This document shows positions 37,060 through 50,312 of a DNA stretch of 64,000 nucleotides, piece after piece (the first letter of the stretch is position 1; each line of letters opens with the position of its first letter). The notes beneath the pieces were generated by a model that did no database searches, was not told the DNA's origin, and worked only from the letters and a program-made list of their open reading frames with translations. Made by a program: the position numbers and the translations under genes. The DNA is from Penelope pileata (lineage: Eukaryota > Chordata > Aves > Galliformes > Cracidae). The DNA is taken from the NCBI GenBank assembly GCA_013396635.1, contig WBMW01005080.1, forward strand, positions 124,001 to 188,000. The letters run 5' to 3'.

Positions 37060-37820
37060 TATCATTTTCGATTAATATGCTGTATTTTACACCGTTTACA
37101 TTCCATTTCAATATGCTTGCCTTCTATAAAATGTATTTCAAGACTCCCTAAAAAAGAGAAAATAGGCACACTTTAAGCAGTTTACAAGAGACAGATCATT
37201 ATCTCCTACAAAGGAAAGGAAACAGGAAAGCTGTAAATAATAAGTTCTGAATAGGAATGACATAAACAGCCTAATCAATGTCTTCCAGAACTGGCAAGTG
37301 ACACCTCTTTGTTTTTTGCAAATAAAAACCTTCTTAACATCACAATATAAACCATTATCTCTGCAGGCAAGGTATATTTAGAAATGTACAAAATGTACAT
37401 TTCCTGCCAGCCACTAGATCAGTAGGTGGAGATCTAAAGTCATGCAAATATTACAGTAAATGCAGGCAACCAATTTCTAATTATTCCATATCAGCAGATT
37501 TGTGAGGAATATAATTTATTAAAAAAGAACAGTTTATGATCAGCAGACCTTAGTTATGACTGTTTAGGAATTCAGTGCATTTTGATCTAATCACAAAATC
37601 AAAATATTCATGAAACACAATGATATCTCCCCAAAGCAGCCGGGCAGCCATTAATTTTGAAATTCGGGTAATTTATTAACACTTATCTGTAGCTGTAAAA
37701 GCTTACCTCTGTGTTTGTAATACGGGTAAAAGTGAAAGCAGTTTTAAAACTGATTCCTAATGATTTATAATGGTTTGCTGTAATTTGAGCCAGAAATTCA
37801 ATTAAAATGTATGTCTAGTT
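37060..37820. other. Candidate conserved non-coding element
   Basis: This AT-rich block is free of recognisable repeats and dense in transcription-factor-like words. These include the POU octamer ATGCAAAT (37,442-37,449), homeodomain-type TAATTA and CCATTAATTTT words, and a 10-bp-arm palindrome at 37,381-37,403. Such texture is common in vertebrate developmental enhancers lying in gene deserts. Conservation cannot be seen from one sequence, so this is an inference from composition only; no target gene can be named. Confidence 0.28.
37381..37403. repeat. Perfect inverted repeat, 10-bp arms
   Basis: GAAATGTACA, loop AAA, TGTACATTTC. It lies inside the candidate non-coding element. It might be a paired factor site or chance. 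Confidence 0.8.
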
Positions 37821-38331
37821 TTGTTTCAAGATCTTTAGTTAAAAATTCTATTAAAATTCTATTTCCTTCTTGCATTAAATGTATCTGTTATCTGCATATA
37901 TGAGAAATATAAGAAAATTCTATCATTTATTCCCCAGACTCCACAAATGCCTTTAAAAGCATTCATTTTTATTTCATAATTCTGCCAAGGTACTACTTGG
38001 AATTTATATACAGTAGAGGAATAAGTGTGCATGCTATTTTCTTTTGAAGAAAACCATCTTTTCTACCGAGTGCTCATGCAAATATTCAAGTGACATTTAT
38101 CAGTTCATCAAAGAAAGGAAAAACAAATAACACTGAATTATCAGATGTTTTAAAAGCTTAATTACAATACCAAGGGTATAGCTTCTTTCTGTGTATTTCT
38201 CATTATAAATCCCTCTTGTAAGGGATATGTAACTTCCCTACTAAAATTTCCTTCTGAGATAACACTTCACATTGTTATTTATAAATGATGAGAGGCAAAA
38301 CTGGCCATTCTGTTGTTTATTTATGGGAGAC

Positions 38332-38346
38332 AAAAAAAAAAAAAAA
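38332..38346. repeat. Poly-A tract (15)
   Basis: Uninterrupted A-run followed by GGCG. No retroposon body is recognisable upstream. Confidence 0.85.
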
Positions 38347-40135
38347 GGCGAGAAATCATTGTTGATGTTGGTGGAGCTACTCCAGGGTAAACCAGAAGTG
38401 AAACAGTGAATATTACTCACTTTCCCTCTGTGATGGTCTTATCTCAGAATACTTCACTACTTGTAAAGGTAAAGAAGGACTGACTTTATAGATGAGCATG
38501 TCTGTTAATGTTGATGAGAGTGATGTGGCCAGTCCTAATTCTCTGTGTCCGGAACTGATCTTTTGTAATGCAGTTAATCAGTAGCTTCTAGATAAAGAGA
38601 AAAATATTCACATGCCCAAATAAATGTTACCTTGTGAAAAATACATCCTATTTTCAAATTCAGTTATTCAGCATTTGCCACACTCCATTTTCAGTAGTGG
38701 CAAGTCAGGACCACATAACAGCAAACTAGGGACACGATTCAGCGGACTAAGTGGCTTTCTTCTTTCTTTTTGATCCAGTTCAGTTGCAGCTAATGACCCT
38801 GTGTAAGTGAGTTTTACATCAGACTGGGATGCTTCAGCGTTTCTTCAGCAAAGATAAAGCTGAGAAGGTGTAGATTTCTCTGTGTAAAATAATTACTGCA
38901 GTGAAGAATTCATCCACTGAATCATCAGATCTAACACTCGAGTGTTTCTGACCAGACAATGTGGTGTTCTTGCAAGAAAGGAGCTTCCAAAACCAAAGCA
39001 TTTCAAAAGTACAAGGAACGCTTACTCTTGAAGGTATGGCTTAGCTGAGAAAGAGAGGCAACTCATAGGAAGACATTGCATGAAGCAGGCTTTCATGAGA
39101 AGAGCAAAAGATTGACTTTTCCTTCTACTATTGAGCAAGCAGCAAAGTTAAAGAGGGAATATTCTTTCATTACATTCACTCATAAGCAAAAAATCTAAGT
39201 GCCAACTGGCTGTTGAGAATGGACATTTCAGGACTTCTGGCAGGCTTTGTTCCCTAGGCTATGTGACCACTATATGGAACACACTAACTACACATCTCAC
39301 CTTTCAAATCATTGCACTGACAAAGATTTCTGCCAACTGAGACGAAGAGAACTCTCTATAAGTGGTGGCTGTTGCAGAAATGGCATTTTGGACATGCTTG
39401 AGCATATCTGCCATTCTCTCCTGTGGAGGGCAGTGGTACTCCTGTACAGTAGCTCCAGCTTTTAATAGCATAATTAATGATCTCGAGATGAAGCAGCAGC
39501 CAGCATGTTAACAATATTATTGTATAGTAGGCTGGCTGAGAGATACTGCAAGAAACAAGAAATGATACAAAGGATAGCAGACAGGTTGGAAATGTGGGCA
39601 AGGAAAACTGCAACGTGACTTTATTTTTCAAAGAAAATCCAACAATTTCTAGCTGTTTCACGCTTGCAATAACAGACCACAGCAGACAACAACAGACTTG
39701 AGGAGTGGGTGAAACTTGGAGAAATCTGCTATACCAAGAGATATTTAGAGGTGAGAGAAGAAAAGACCTCAGATTGAAAGAACAAGTTATCAGAGCGATA
39801 CCATCAGAAACCTCACAGTTTTAATATAAGAGATGTAGCAATGACAGAAGAAAGCAAACTGGAAGATAAGTGAGATAAAAACAGGCATATGGGGGACTTG
39901 GGCTACAGAAAAGACTCCAGAAAGTATTCATTGATGAGGTTGAAGTCCAAGAGTTGAGCATTTATATTTCAGCTGACAGTGGGTAAATGTTACTCTTACT
40001 GTTTAAGTATGCTCAGTAAAGTCAAAATGCCCATAAATATTTTAGGGAGCCTACTTAAGGCTTATTCAAACTATGCTAAAGTAAAACACTTTTTATTCTC
40101 ATCTAAAGGAAAAAATTGGTCAAGGTCAAGGGGTG

Positions 40136-40154
40136 TTTTTTTTTTTTTTTTTTT
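40136..40154. repeat. Poly-T tract (19)
   Basis: Longest uninterrupted homopolymer in the window. It could be a microsatellite or the reversed tail of a lost retroposed copy. Confidence 0.85.
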
Positions 40155-41030
40155 GCCTCTTACCTCTGTTATCCTCATAACAAAATTGTCTGTATCTTAT
40201 TGATGAGGGCATTGCCGCAACCTGTGCTGAGGTCATAGTCAGCTCCCAGCTTGTCTTCCCTCTCAGGACAGTCTCGTCCTTGCTGCTTCCAGACACCAAA
40301 TCCCATTGAAACTATTGTGTCTTCACCAGGCTTTGATTCAGAGTCAGCTGGATGGGGTTTGTTTTGTTTTCTTTTTCCAGCTCATAGAAAGACTGATATT
40401 TTTCACCTGAGTTAATATGATCTTTTTCTGCTCTTTGATAGGAAGATGTTTTTTAAAACAGAAAAATGATATGTGAAAAATAATGAATAGGAGATAAAAC
40501 AATTCTGATATTCATTGCCAAAAAAATGCTACTTGCATAACAATTTCAGAACTGAAAACACTTTCACAAGCACTAGATGATCATCTGGATACTTGCAAGC
40601 AATGAACAACATGACTCTATGAATAAGAGTAAGGCTGATCTGTTCATTCATGAAAACAAATGAATCTGTTTTCCATTGTTCCTCAATTCACAGAAGAAAG
40701 AAAACAAAACCAAAAAATTCACAACAAAGTGCTATTAACAAATGTTGGCAATTGCACTTTAGGCTCAGTTAAATTCCTCTGACGCAGGAGTGTGTAACCA
40801 TCATCTTTCACTGCATGCAGTCCATAAGAAGCAGTTTAACTCCTCTAAGTAAAGAGCAGCCTGCCTTCCAACTACAGATATACAGATATACCGCTAACTG
40901 AAATGTTTGCTAAGTGTAACTACAAAATGTTTCACTAGCTTTTGTTCACTGAAAAATTTGTGCAAGTGCAAGAAACAGCAGCAACACCAGAAGTGAGGAG
41001 ACTCAGAGTCCAGTTCTGCGATGTCATAAA

Positions 41031-41044
41031 CCCACCTAGGTGGG
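41031..41044. repeat. 14-bp perfect palindrome
   Basis: CCCACCTAGGTGGG, perfectly self-complementary with no loop. No neighbouring gene gives it a role. Confidence 0.8.
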
Positions 41045-44000
41045 ATCTGTATTGGCCTTCCCTTCACCAGCTCCTGGCTGCTTATTCCTGGTATCTCTTC
41101 TGTGTAGACACTCCTGGTCTTGAAACTGCTCTGTGTACTGATTCAAGGAGTGAACTAATCTGTTAAAAAATAATCATTGTTTTGTCTTCAGTCATATCAC
41201 TACTGTCGTTACTAAGTCACTGTTGGGAATGGGGTAGAAATAGATGACACTGGAAGGGATACAGGCTGTAATTAGTACAGCTCTGACTTGGACAGTCTCA
41301 AGCTATTGCAGGACTGCATCTGCAGAAACACTAACAGCATGGCCTTGAGCAAGTATCTGTGAAAGACCTCTGGGGAAAGGTGCTGGCAAAATGAGGCTTG
41401 GAGGTATAACAAAAAATTACTGCCTGTTGTTTCTTACAATACTCAGAAAAATTAGACCTTGTAAATTCTTGATAAATAGATGGGGTGATAACAAAAGTAG
41501 CCAATGTTATCATCAATTTGTTCCACCTTGGGGAAAATGTATATGTCCCTGAACAGTGTTGATTAATTATTTACTCTTACAATTGTGCTAGGTGTTTTAA
41601 ATATGTAAGAAAAAACAACAATACAAACAAACTCCTGCTCCCTGCAGGTTTCCAAAGACTTTGCAATCGCATCTTCCAGAAGCCTGTGATGTAGCCTTAG
41701 GTCCCACTGACCTTAGTGGGCCAGTAACAAATCTCATCGTGCTTACTGAGACATCCTTCTGCCAACATGTTAATGCATACCTATAGTGGTGCCTGAAGCC
41801 TGTTGGAAGGTTCTGGAACTGTTCACATGACTAAAGCATGCATCTAAATCTTTGTTTGCATCAGTCTAGCACATTCAGCCTTCCTTGCGTGAAAACTGCC
41901 AATCACCCATATGTATGAAAAACCAGGGGCTCTCACCTCTAAATTGTTTGATCACTGTTTCTCCTCTTCATCTGATTTCAACTTGATTTTGAGCTAGCTA
42001 TGAGGAAAGATAAAGGAAAGAATTGAAGGTGCTTTTTATGCTCTCATAAACATAGTTTACATAGAAGAATAGAGGTCTAATGTGTTTTGTAGACGGTTCT
42101 TTGGTCTTCCATACCTCAACTTAGCAGTGTTGTCCTCTTTTCTGAATTACCCACACATTTTATAAGCACACATAGCTATGCTAGTCTCTGTTTACCAACT
42201 GCACTCTTTTACTCTTTTTTTTTTTTCCCCTAAAATGGGGGCATGGTATTATGTATCAGGAAACTCCATTGTTTTCTCATAGACCTCTATCTTGTCTGTG
42301 ATGTATTAGCAGCCCTTTTGCACTGGAGAACATTTTATATAGTATACAGTTTCGTAATTACTTATGAATTTTCTGCTTTCATTATTTTATGTCATAGCCT
42401 TTACATCCCTTTTAATGTGCTTTTGTGTGCAAATTAGAATAGCAAGAGTTAAGAAGTAAGACTTTCTGTACATGGTGGCGGGTGTTCAGAGCAATTCAGC
42501 ATGTCAAGCTGGGGTCAAATGGAGAGGGAATGTCATTACTAAATGGTAACATTTTCTGTGGGTTTTAGAGAAATTCAAATCCTTTTTTAATCTAAATTTA
42601 TTTTATCTTTTTTTCAGGGTTAAGGGTTGGACTTCAAGTTCCTGTCAGACATTTGTATATTAAAATGACTTTACATTTAATTATTTTCTAAACCAACTTC
42701 CAAAATAGTTTTTCACAGAATTCCCATACTAGAATGCAGTCTATTTCGATAGGACCTTTTATCCTGACTCACATATATGTTGTATGATACACTTGCCTAC
42801 TTGTAAGGCATAGATTCACATTTCCTCAAATTATTTTTTAATATCTCATGCCCAGGGAATGCCTGCTGTCATTCTAGAAAAATCTGGGCTACAGTGCTGT
42901 ATCCACAATATATATTCTTAGTAATGCCTAAGTGAGTAGTCTCACTGATTTACGCTGAATAGTTGAGCAAGAAATTTAAGCTGCAACTTACTGCATGCAA
43001 ATTGGAATAACAAAAATTAAGAAGAGTTTCTATCTATGACACTCATGATAGTCATCAACTGCTTTATTTTTATTTTTTTTTCCCAGTCTTGTATTCAATG
43101 TGCAGTTAAAATTCCAATTTTCCTTTAATTCAGCAATGATATTGAAGTAAGTATGAGATGGTGTAATATATTCAAAATCGTAATGGTTTAGAAAATTACT
43201 TTCTATTTTTTCAGCTATTACCACAAAGTCTTTTAACACATTATCTTGAAAACCAGAAGAGAAAGGACAAGGCACAACAGGTATACTATAAGTTGATCAT
43301 AATTGTACTAACGTGTGGGACTGTGTGGCAGTAGATTATCTCATATATCTCTCCCATTATTGTCCATCTTAGCTAGTTGGGGGCAATTGTCAGTGCCAAA
43401 ACTCTACTTTCTACGCTTTGGAGGATTTCTGATGGCCCTCCCTTACCCTTCCTACTCAATTTTCCTCTGCTTCAGCCAAATGATCCGTTAGGTGATCCAT
43501 GGCCAGCACTCTGGCTGAGGCTCTATGAGACTCACAGCAGATAGTGGGAAAAGAGTTATGAGGAAAAGGGATTGCTTTTCTCCGGTACGGTATGTTATGT
43601 AATTACATAACTTCCAGTTATGTCCCCAAATTCTTGTGGTCCTGCTTTTAATTCTGATTTCTCAGGATAACAAGCCCCAAGTGCTTACTGACACCTAGGT
43701 CAAGAAAAACATGCTGGCCCAACAAGCTAGGGCTGGGAGAGAGAGATCTGAACTGAAAGCACAGTCCTGTCTATGCCATTTATTCAGTGATATTCCTTCC
43801 CAGCTCAATAACATGCCTATAGGAAAGCCTCAACAGTCCAGTCTACCAGAAGCCAGTTCTGGTTCTCCAGAGAATGGATCAAAGAGCCAAGCAGATCTTG
43901 GACTGAAAGAGGAACATACAACAAACAGGAGAGCACATGCAGGATAAAGTATTTGCTCCCTCTTATCTACCTCTCAGCCCAGATCATGCTTCACAGCTCC

Positions 44001-44056
44001 TTCTAATCACACCATTCCTGGCCCTGAGAGAGAAGTTATAAGCCCCCAAAGAAGAC

Positions 44057-44291
44057 TAGACTAGATATAAGGAAGAAATTCTTCACTGTGAGGGTGGTGA
44101 GACACTGGAACAGGTTGCCCAGAGAAGTTATGGATGCCCCCTCCCTGGAAGTATTCAAGGCCAGGCTGGATGGGGCTTTGGGCAGCCTGGTCTAGTGGGA
44201 GGTGTCCTTGCCCATGGTAGGGGGGTTGGAACAAGATGATCTCTAAGGTCCCTTCCAACCTGAACCATTCTATGATTCTGTGATTCTATGA
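44057..44291 (+). mobile_element. CR1 LINE 3' end (5'-truncated)
   Basis: About 235 bp reads as the CR1 3' terminal region: GGAAGAAATTCTTCACTGTG, AGACACTGGAACAGGTTGCC, CCCTCCCTGGAAGTATTCAA, GGCCAGGCTGGATGGGGCTT and CCTTCCAACC. It ends in three octamers, ATTCTATG ATTCTGTG ATTCTATG (44,267-44,290). The octamer end and the lack of a poly-A tail or target duplication are CR1 hallmarks. CR1 copies are normally cut off at the 5' side, and here only the last coding codons and 3' untranslated region remain. The open minus frame across it is an artefact. This is the best-preserved CR1 copy in the window and probably among the younger ones. Confidence 0.93.
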
Positions 44292-44330
44292 AAGAAGTAA
44301 AAGACCCCCCCAAATCTTTCCGAATGCATA

Positions 44331-44385
44331 TATCTATTCACACATGCATGCACAAGCGCGCATGTATCCATGTGTACATGGACAT
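44331..44385. repeat. Alternating purine-pyrimidine tract
   Basis: CACATGCATGCACAAGCGCG, then CATGTATCCATGTGTACATG. Nearly strict alternation over about 50 bp, so it is a possible Z-DNA-prone or slippage-derived stretch just after the CR1 end. Confidence 0.6.
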
Positions 44386-44389
44386 TTCT

Positions 44390-46095
44390 GAAGCCAAGTG
44401 AAGTTGTATTGGTCATACAAACTACTCTGAAATGTTCCTGAAGCTCTTAGAAGACTTCTGTGCAGAGAACTCTATGTCACTCTTTATAATGACTGCTTTT
44501 TTGGTGCAGCTTGCAATACTTAGGATGCATAGTAGTTTAGCCTTGTAAAAAAATATGTATTTATCTGATTAATTCCCTGAGGGACCTACATTTTACTGAA
44601 AAACGCACCTACTCTATCCATATGGTAGAAATTCTTTGCTTTGTTCCTGGCAGGAAAATAAAATGATGTTTATGTTGCTCGCATGTTCAAAGAATGTATT
44701 TAAATTATGTTTTATGGTTTTCTTTTTCACATTGCTAATAGCCTTATAGGTAGAAAAATATACCTTTTTTGGCACTAAGAGTCAGTGATCAAAAATAAAG
44801 AATTGTTTTCAAAATAATTGTTCCCCTGCAGAAATGATTCACGAAGTATCTACATCATTTTGGAAATACTATGAAGGAACAAAACATCTCTCCCATCTTG
44901 ATAAGTGACATTTAAAGAGTGCAGATCAATGTTTGCTAGAAAGATAAATCTGCTAATGGGGAGCTGTTGGGAGCCCAGGTGTTTCTTATTGTAATTGGCT
45001 TGTACTTCTGCACTTCATAACAGTAGCCCAGATGTGTTGTGAGAAGTAGTGCTTTGGCTGTCTGTAAGAGGTTGTTTGTAAGGATGCCTACTGAGCTGAT
45101 AGAGGTGAAGGAAGACTTCAGTCTACAGTCATGAAGATGGCCATGGTGCCATCCTTTTTGGAAGATTCTTAGTGAGAAGTAAAACGTAGGCCAGCTTTTG
45201 TACTCATCTTCACCTCTGTAAACTCAGACTAACTCTACTTAACTGAATCCAGATGTGCATTGGGCTAGCTCTGTAGTTCCCATTAATTGACACAGTGTTC
45301 CCATTAATTGATTTCTGGAATGTAAGTATCAAAGACAACATTGAAAATTAAATGTTCACAAAGAAAATTAAAATTTAATTTTTCTCATTTATACAAATTA
45401 TTAAATTCTTCATACATTCAATCTGAGTACTGATTCCTCTCTCTAGCCTGCAGCTCCAGCCACATTGAATTATATAGAGTTGACTCACAGAAGTAATAGG
45501 AGGCTTTGGACTTAATTCAATTGTTCCTCTCTATGAAGGAAAAGTAAGTGCTTTCTTTTTATAGCAGAGCTGGACACATAATGCAGGACCTTCCAAGCTT
45601 TTAAATCATATAGCAGGAGGGGTCTCTTTGAAACTCCCACTGCTCTACTGTAGCAGTGAAGCAGCTCCCAAGGATCTGCATGCTATGCTGTTAGAATAGA
45701 GCTGGTGGGGAAAAGGAAAAGTCACAGCAAATTTCAAGTTCAGCTAACTGAATTCTCCTCATCTAAGTTGAGATCCAGAAGGAGAAATGAGACAGCGATT
45801 AGCAAAAGCCAGTTTCAAGGGTGAAATCAGTGTCCCTATTATAGTCTCTTCCATCCCCAAGGCAGAAACTCAAAGTCCAAGGCTCAGAGCGCTGAGCTGA
45901 GTCTCTCTTGAACGTAACTTTCTGTAACTCTCTATTGACCACAAATGAAGCAGGAACAAATATTTTAGCCTGAATTTCCTTAGGCTTATGCTGACTTTTA
46001 AGATTCCTATCGATTAGGCCCAAACAAAACATGGTCAGCTGTATAAGTAATGATGGTTAGGGCAACATTATTACAACATTGCCTGTATTGTCATG
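44390..46095. other. Unique sequence, no gene seen
   Basis: No supported gene. A GTTCCCATTAATTGA word occurs twice, about 20 bp apart, at 45,276-45,312, probably a local duplication. Confidence 0.55.
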
Positions 46096-46099
46096 TTAT

Positions 46100-46400
46100 T
46101 AGTATATAGGGCTCTATCCAGGCTGTTCTTGAAAAACAAGAGTGGTGGAGACTGCACAATCTCTCAGCAGGTACAGCAGGCTGCCTTTAGGCCCCTGAAG
46201 ATGGAGCAGCTCCCTCAGTCTCATCTCAGAGGGCAAGTGCTCTGGGCAAACCAGCCAGGGGTCTTATGCTGACCTTGCTCCAGTTTATCAATGTCCTTCT
46301 TGCATTGGCACCTCAGAAGTGGATGCAATGTTACAGACATCTCAATAAGCTTCAACACTGTATACTTTGAAGAGAAGTTCTTGCTGAATTTGTAAGTGCT
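46100..46400 (-). mobile_element. Old CR1 LINE fragment
   Basis: On the plus strand, TGGAGACTGCACAATCTCTC, AGGGCAAGTGCTCTGGGC, TTGCTCCAGTTTATCAATGT and CACCTCAGAAGTGGATGCAA match the reverse of the CR1 C-terminal coding and 3' region. The minus strand still encodes RCQCKKDIDKLEQGQ (about 46,325-46,280), corresponding to the CR1 reverse-transcriptase C-terminal word APxYKKDIExLERVQ. Frames are broken and no terminal octamers are recognisable. It is clearly older than the copy at 44,057. Boundaries are approximate. Confidence 0.75.
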
Positions 46401-48894
46401 TCCCAGCATACCATCTTCTCCAAATGTATATCTAATCCAGTATCTGTTTAGAGAAAGTGGGACAAATTGTCCGGTATTGTGAACAAGCAGAAGATACTTG
46501 TCCAATTTTAAACCTAGGGATAATTTTCAAACTGTATTTCTAGTCAACAAAGACTAAGTGAACGCTGAAGTTGTTGTATCCTTTCAATTTTTGTGAGTTG
46601 CCAAAGAACTGTGAGGGGAAAGAACTAGAAAATGTGTTCCACGTGGGTACATTAGATGTATTACCTGTTCCTTTGTGCAAGAAAAAATCTGTTTTATTGG
46701 AAGCGGTTTGTTCCTCTGTCGTAATTCTCCATCCTGTTATTGTCCAGCCAGCTCTGTGCACAGGACACTTGAAGACACCTCTGAAATTCTGATAGTGTCA
46801 TTTTCTCAATTTCATTTCATGTGACAATTTTTGTAGAGAAAATAAAATATCAGAAGTTTACATCTAAGGCAAGAAAAAGCTTTTTCTTCAGAAAGAATGC
46901 TTTGGAGAGCAATTTTGGATCTAGTTGATCTGGTTGATCATTTCTGAGCTGTTCTATTAATACCTTTCTTTTTACTCTGTATTTTACAAGTTTTTGTCAT
47001 GCTTTAAACAACTTGATTCTATAATTCTAATGTCTTAGCTTTCTCTACAAAACAGAAGTGATCCTACTTGTATCCTAAGCAAATGTATGTTTCAGTTTCC
47101 AATAAAGATCATTAATTGAAAAAAAAATTGAGGTTCTGTATTGATTGTTTTATTTTATGCAAATATGCATCAGGTTTCCTATTACACAATGCCACTGAAG
47201 TAGCAGATATATTTTCTACAAAATTTCTTGTGGTTCCAATTTTTTATCCATTACATCAATAATTGCATTATAAGCATGAGTAATAAATTCAGTTATATCA
47301 AGTGCATTTAGCATTAAGTATTCTATCCCATTAGTTAAGGGTGGTGTATTCAGATCTCTGTGAATGGAAATAACTCAATGTTGTATTTGATAAAAAACTA
47401 TATTAGGAAGAGAAAATTGAATCTTGAATTGCCTGAAATCTTGAAAGGATTTAAAATAATATGAATCAAAAAGATCACCTATAAAATTAACACCGCTTAC
47501 CTTCCAATTGTTGATATCTGAATTACTGTAGAAGAGTGGTGGAAAAGGGTTTTGCCTCAAGGATTCAGGATGTCAAGATCTTCTGCTGGAGGAGGACAGC
47601 CCTTCTTGGTCTAAGCATTTATTCTGAGGCTAAGAGATGGATTAGTTTCTGCGTTGCTAAGTTTTGTCCAGATGCCTCCAAATCATGTCTTCCAGTTATC
47701 GCAGCACCTGTGCCAAAATACCCATCTTTGGGAGGGAAATTCACATTTCCTCCCTGCTAAAGGTTTTCTGTAGGAAACCACAGGGAAGCAACGAGCAGGA
47801 AAGTAGTGAAGGTGGGGAAAAGTGGAGGAGGCAAGCATTGCTCACAGCCTTCCCTCTGCAGTGTTCTTTGCTGGTGGGGCAGTGGACTTGTCTTGAGAAG
47901 GGCTCATTGCAAGACTGGCCCTTTCCTCCTTTGAACAACAGGTACAAATAAAACCACAGTGATAAGGACAGTTTAAAATGATTTCTGAAAAAAAAATCTG
48001 CTGTTATTTCACATTCAAAAATGATGTGATTGAATGACTTATTCATGCTCCACAGGTTATAACTTTACACTAATGCCCCACTGCATAGAGTACTCCAGAG
48101 GATGCATTTATGAACTGGAACTTCTAAAGATTCAATTGCTGTTGGAGTATTTCATCACATATACTTTTATTTTAAACCTGAAATAATGGGCTGGCAGCTA
48201 TGTTTTGTGAGCTTCTTTACACTTGGTTAGAGCAATTTGGGCACTCAGGTGCCTTCATGCGGAGTGAAAGTCCACCACCTGCTTGACAATAAGGGATCTT
48301 GTCCTATTCATTATTGTGCTAGCATAACAGTGTTTCATGAATGGCTAAGTAGCTCACTTTTCAACAGCTTTTTAGCTATGGCAGTATGACACATTTCCCT
48401 AGCATCCACCATTTAATGAAAAGCCTCGATTAGCTCTTCTCTCCCTCTCCTAGGTGCTGTGCTACCCATCCAGCTCTGGGCTGTCATGCTGCAGCAGGGG
48501 CAAACACCCCAAGGCAGTAGGAAAGCAACACTGTTAGTTGGCTCTGTCTAGCCTGACCTTAACGATGAAGGCTGGAGTTAAAAGCAGGGTAGTTGTGTAT
48601 AAAGCAAAGTGTTACAGACGTTAATAGCTTCCTCTCCCCACCCACTGCATCAGTGGAGATGCCACATTCTCTAAGGTGCCAGTGGTAACCTGCTGGCATT
48701 AGCCTTTACTATGTATGAAATGAAAACTCAAATTAGAGGTTAGTTTAAAGTTAATTTAGCGTCCTCACAATAAAAGGAAAGTTCAGGCAGGTTTCAAGAA
48801 AGGCTATAAGCGTGCTGTTGTTGCAGAGGGTGCTCTGTTGATAAGGAAGAGTCTGTGGAATACAAATATATTTCATACTTTTTTTTTCTGTGTG

Positions 48895-49010
48895 TATCTA
48901 TATCTATACGTGATTATATATATATAAATGTGTCACATACAGGTCTATATGTATAATATCTACCTTTTAATATTCTATATATGGTTATATGTGATATAAA
49001 TCTTTCCCTT
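48895..49010. repeat. AT-rich simple sequence
   Basis: TATCTATATCTATACGTG, TTATATATATATAAATG and further TATATG words form an impure (TA)n-type low-complexity tract. Confidence 0.7.
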
Positions 49011-50296
49011 TGCATTTATTCACTATATCTTCTTATTTTCTGTATGAAGTCTGTGGTATCCAGCTTGCCCTGTCTTCCATCACAGATTGTAATGTAGCAC
49101 AGGAGAAGGCAAAGTGACTTTTTTCTTCCATTTTGAACTAACTGTAGTTCTTTCTGCCATTAGCAATCTTCCTACTCAGTAAAGCTTAGTGTGAAATCCC
49201 AGAGGTGAAATACTGCTAGTGGGAGTTTAATGGTAGCAGGACTTCTTGTTTATTTACATGCAATTTATGTGGAGCATTCTGCACTGGGATTCTGAAGTGT
49301 GATGGTCACTGAGCTGTGTTTGAATATGTACACACATCATATACTTTTCCTTAGGCCAGTTAAAGTTTCCAGCTTGTCTTCTTCCAGCTAGTCCATGTAG
49401 AACTCTTCCAGAAAAACAGTTCTGCAAGAAATGAATGTCATGGACATGCCTTGAGGTACGTAAAAAACATAAAGTTTTGTTTTGAGAGTGCAAGATAGAA
49501 CATTGCATTGAAAAGCTTCAAGCAGAGAACAGAAAATGGTGTTAGTCTATTTTAGTGTGCAGACTGCAGCTGTACTGATATCCAGGGTAGGACAAGGGTC
49601 TTCTCTCTGGCCCAGAAGGCGAGTAGCAGAACTTGGCACGTTTCCAAATTGCTGAACTAACTTTCCTCACACCAGTCCTCTTCTCCAAACACAGTGATTT
49701 TGTTCCGAGGCTGATCATTGACATATGCTGTCCCATAAGCTATGTCCAGGTGTTGTCACAGAAAGTACATGGCATGAATGAAAATTCTGTTAGGCAGTGC
49801 ACTGACAGTGAAGCAGTGTAGTTGTCTGTATGTTAGCACTCAAACCAAGCTTGCCACCCTGTAAACTAGGGCAAAGCAGTTCACCTACATCTGGAAGAAG
49901 AGTGAGCTATACTAAGAACTGTTACTCATTAATATTTGATTGCATGTATAAATGTGTTTTTTCTTTACATTTCCACCCCTCCCCCCTCCTAGAAAGCTTA
50001 GAAAGCTAATGTGTCTCTAATGATTTATGAGAAAAGCCTAAAAATGTGAACTGGGTGCACACTGCAGGCTTAAAATTGGCAAATGAAAAAAAAATTAGAC
50101 ACTTTAAAACCATATTTTGAAGCCTGTTCCACAGCCTGTAGTATCTTGACTCATGAGTGTTGAATACTCAATATTGGTAAGCTGGCACCAGGCATTCCTG
50201 TGTGCTGATTTACATAAACATGGCCATTCCTTCTTTGAGATCCCTATCGGAGCAGTTCGGGTCTCATTACCATTGACAAATTTCATGTGGTAATGC

Positions 50297-50312
50297 AAAA
50301 AAAAAAAAAAAA
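50297..50312. repeat. Poly-A tract (16)
   Basis: Sixteen A after TAATGC. The minus-strand frame across it is only an artefact of its Phe codons. Confidence 0.85.

Larger units (their letters stand above)
38350..44055. other. Unique sequence, no gene seen
   Basis: No gene is supported. Landmarks are a 19-bp T-run at 40,136, a 14-bp palindrome at 41,031 and a T-run near 42,217. At 41,697-41,730 TAGGTCCCACTGACCTTAGT is a further weak match to the ancient palindromic repeat. Plus frames at 39,979-40,203 and 43,711-43,947 have no recognisable domain. Confidence 0.5.
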
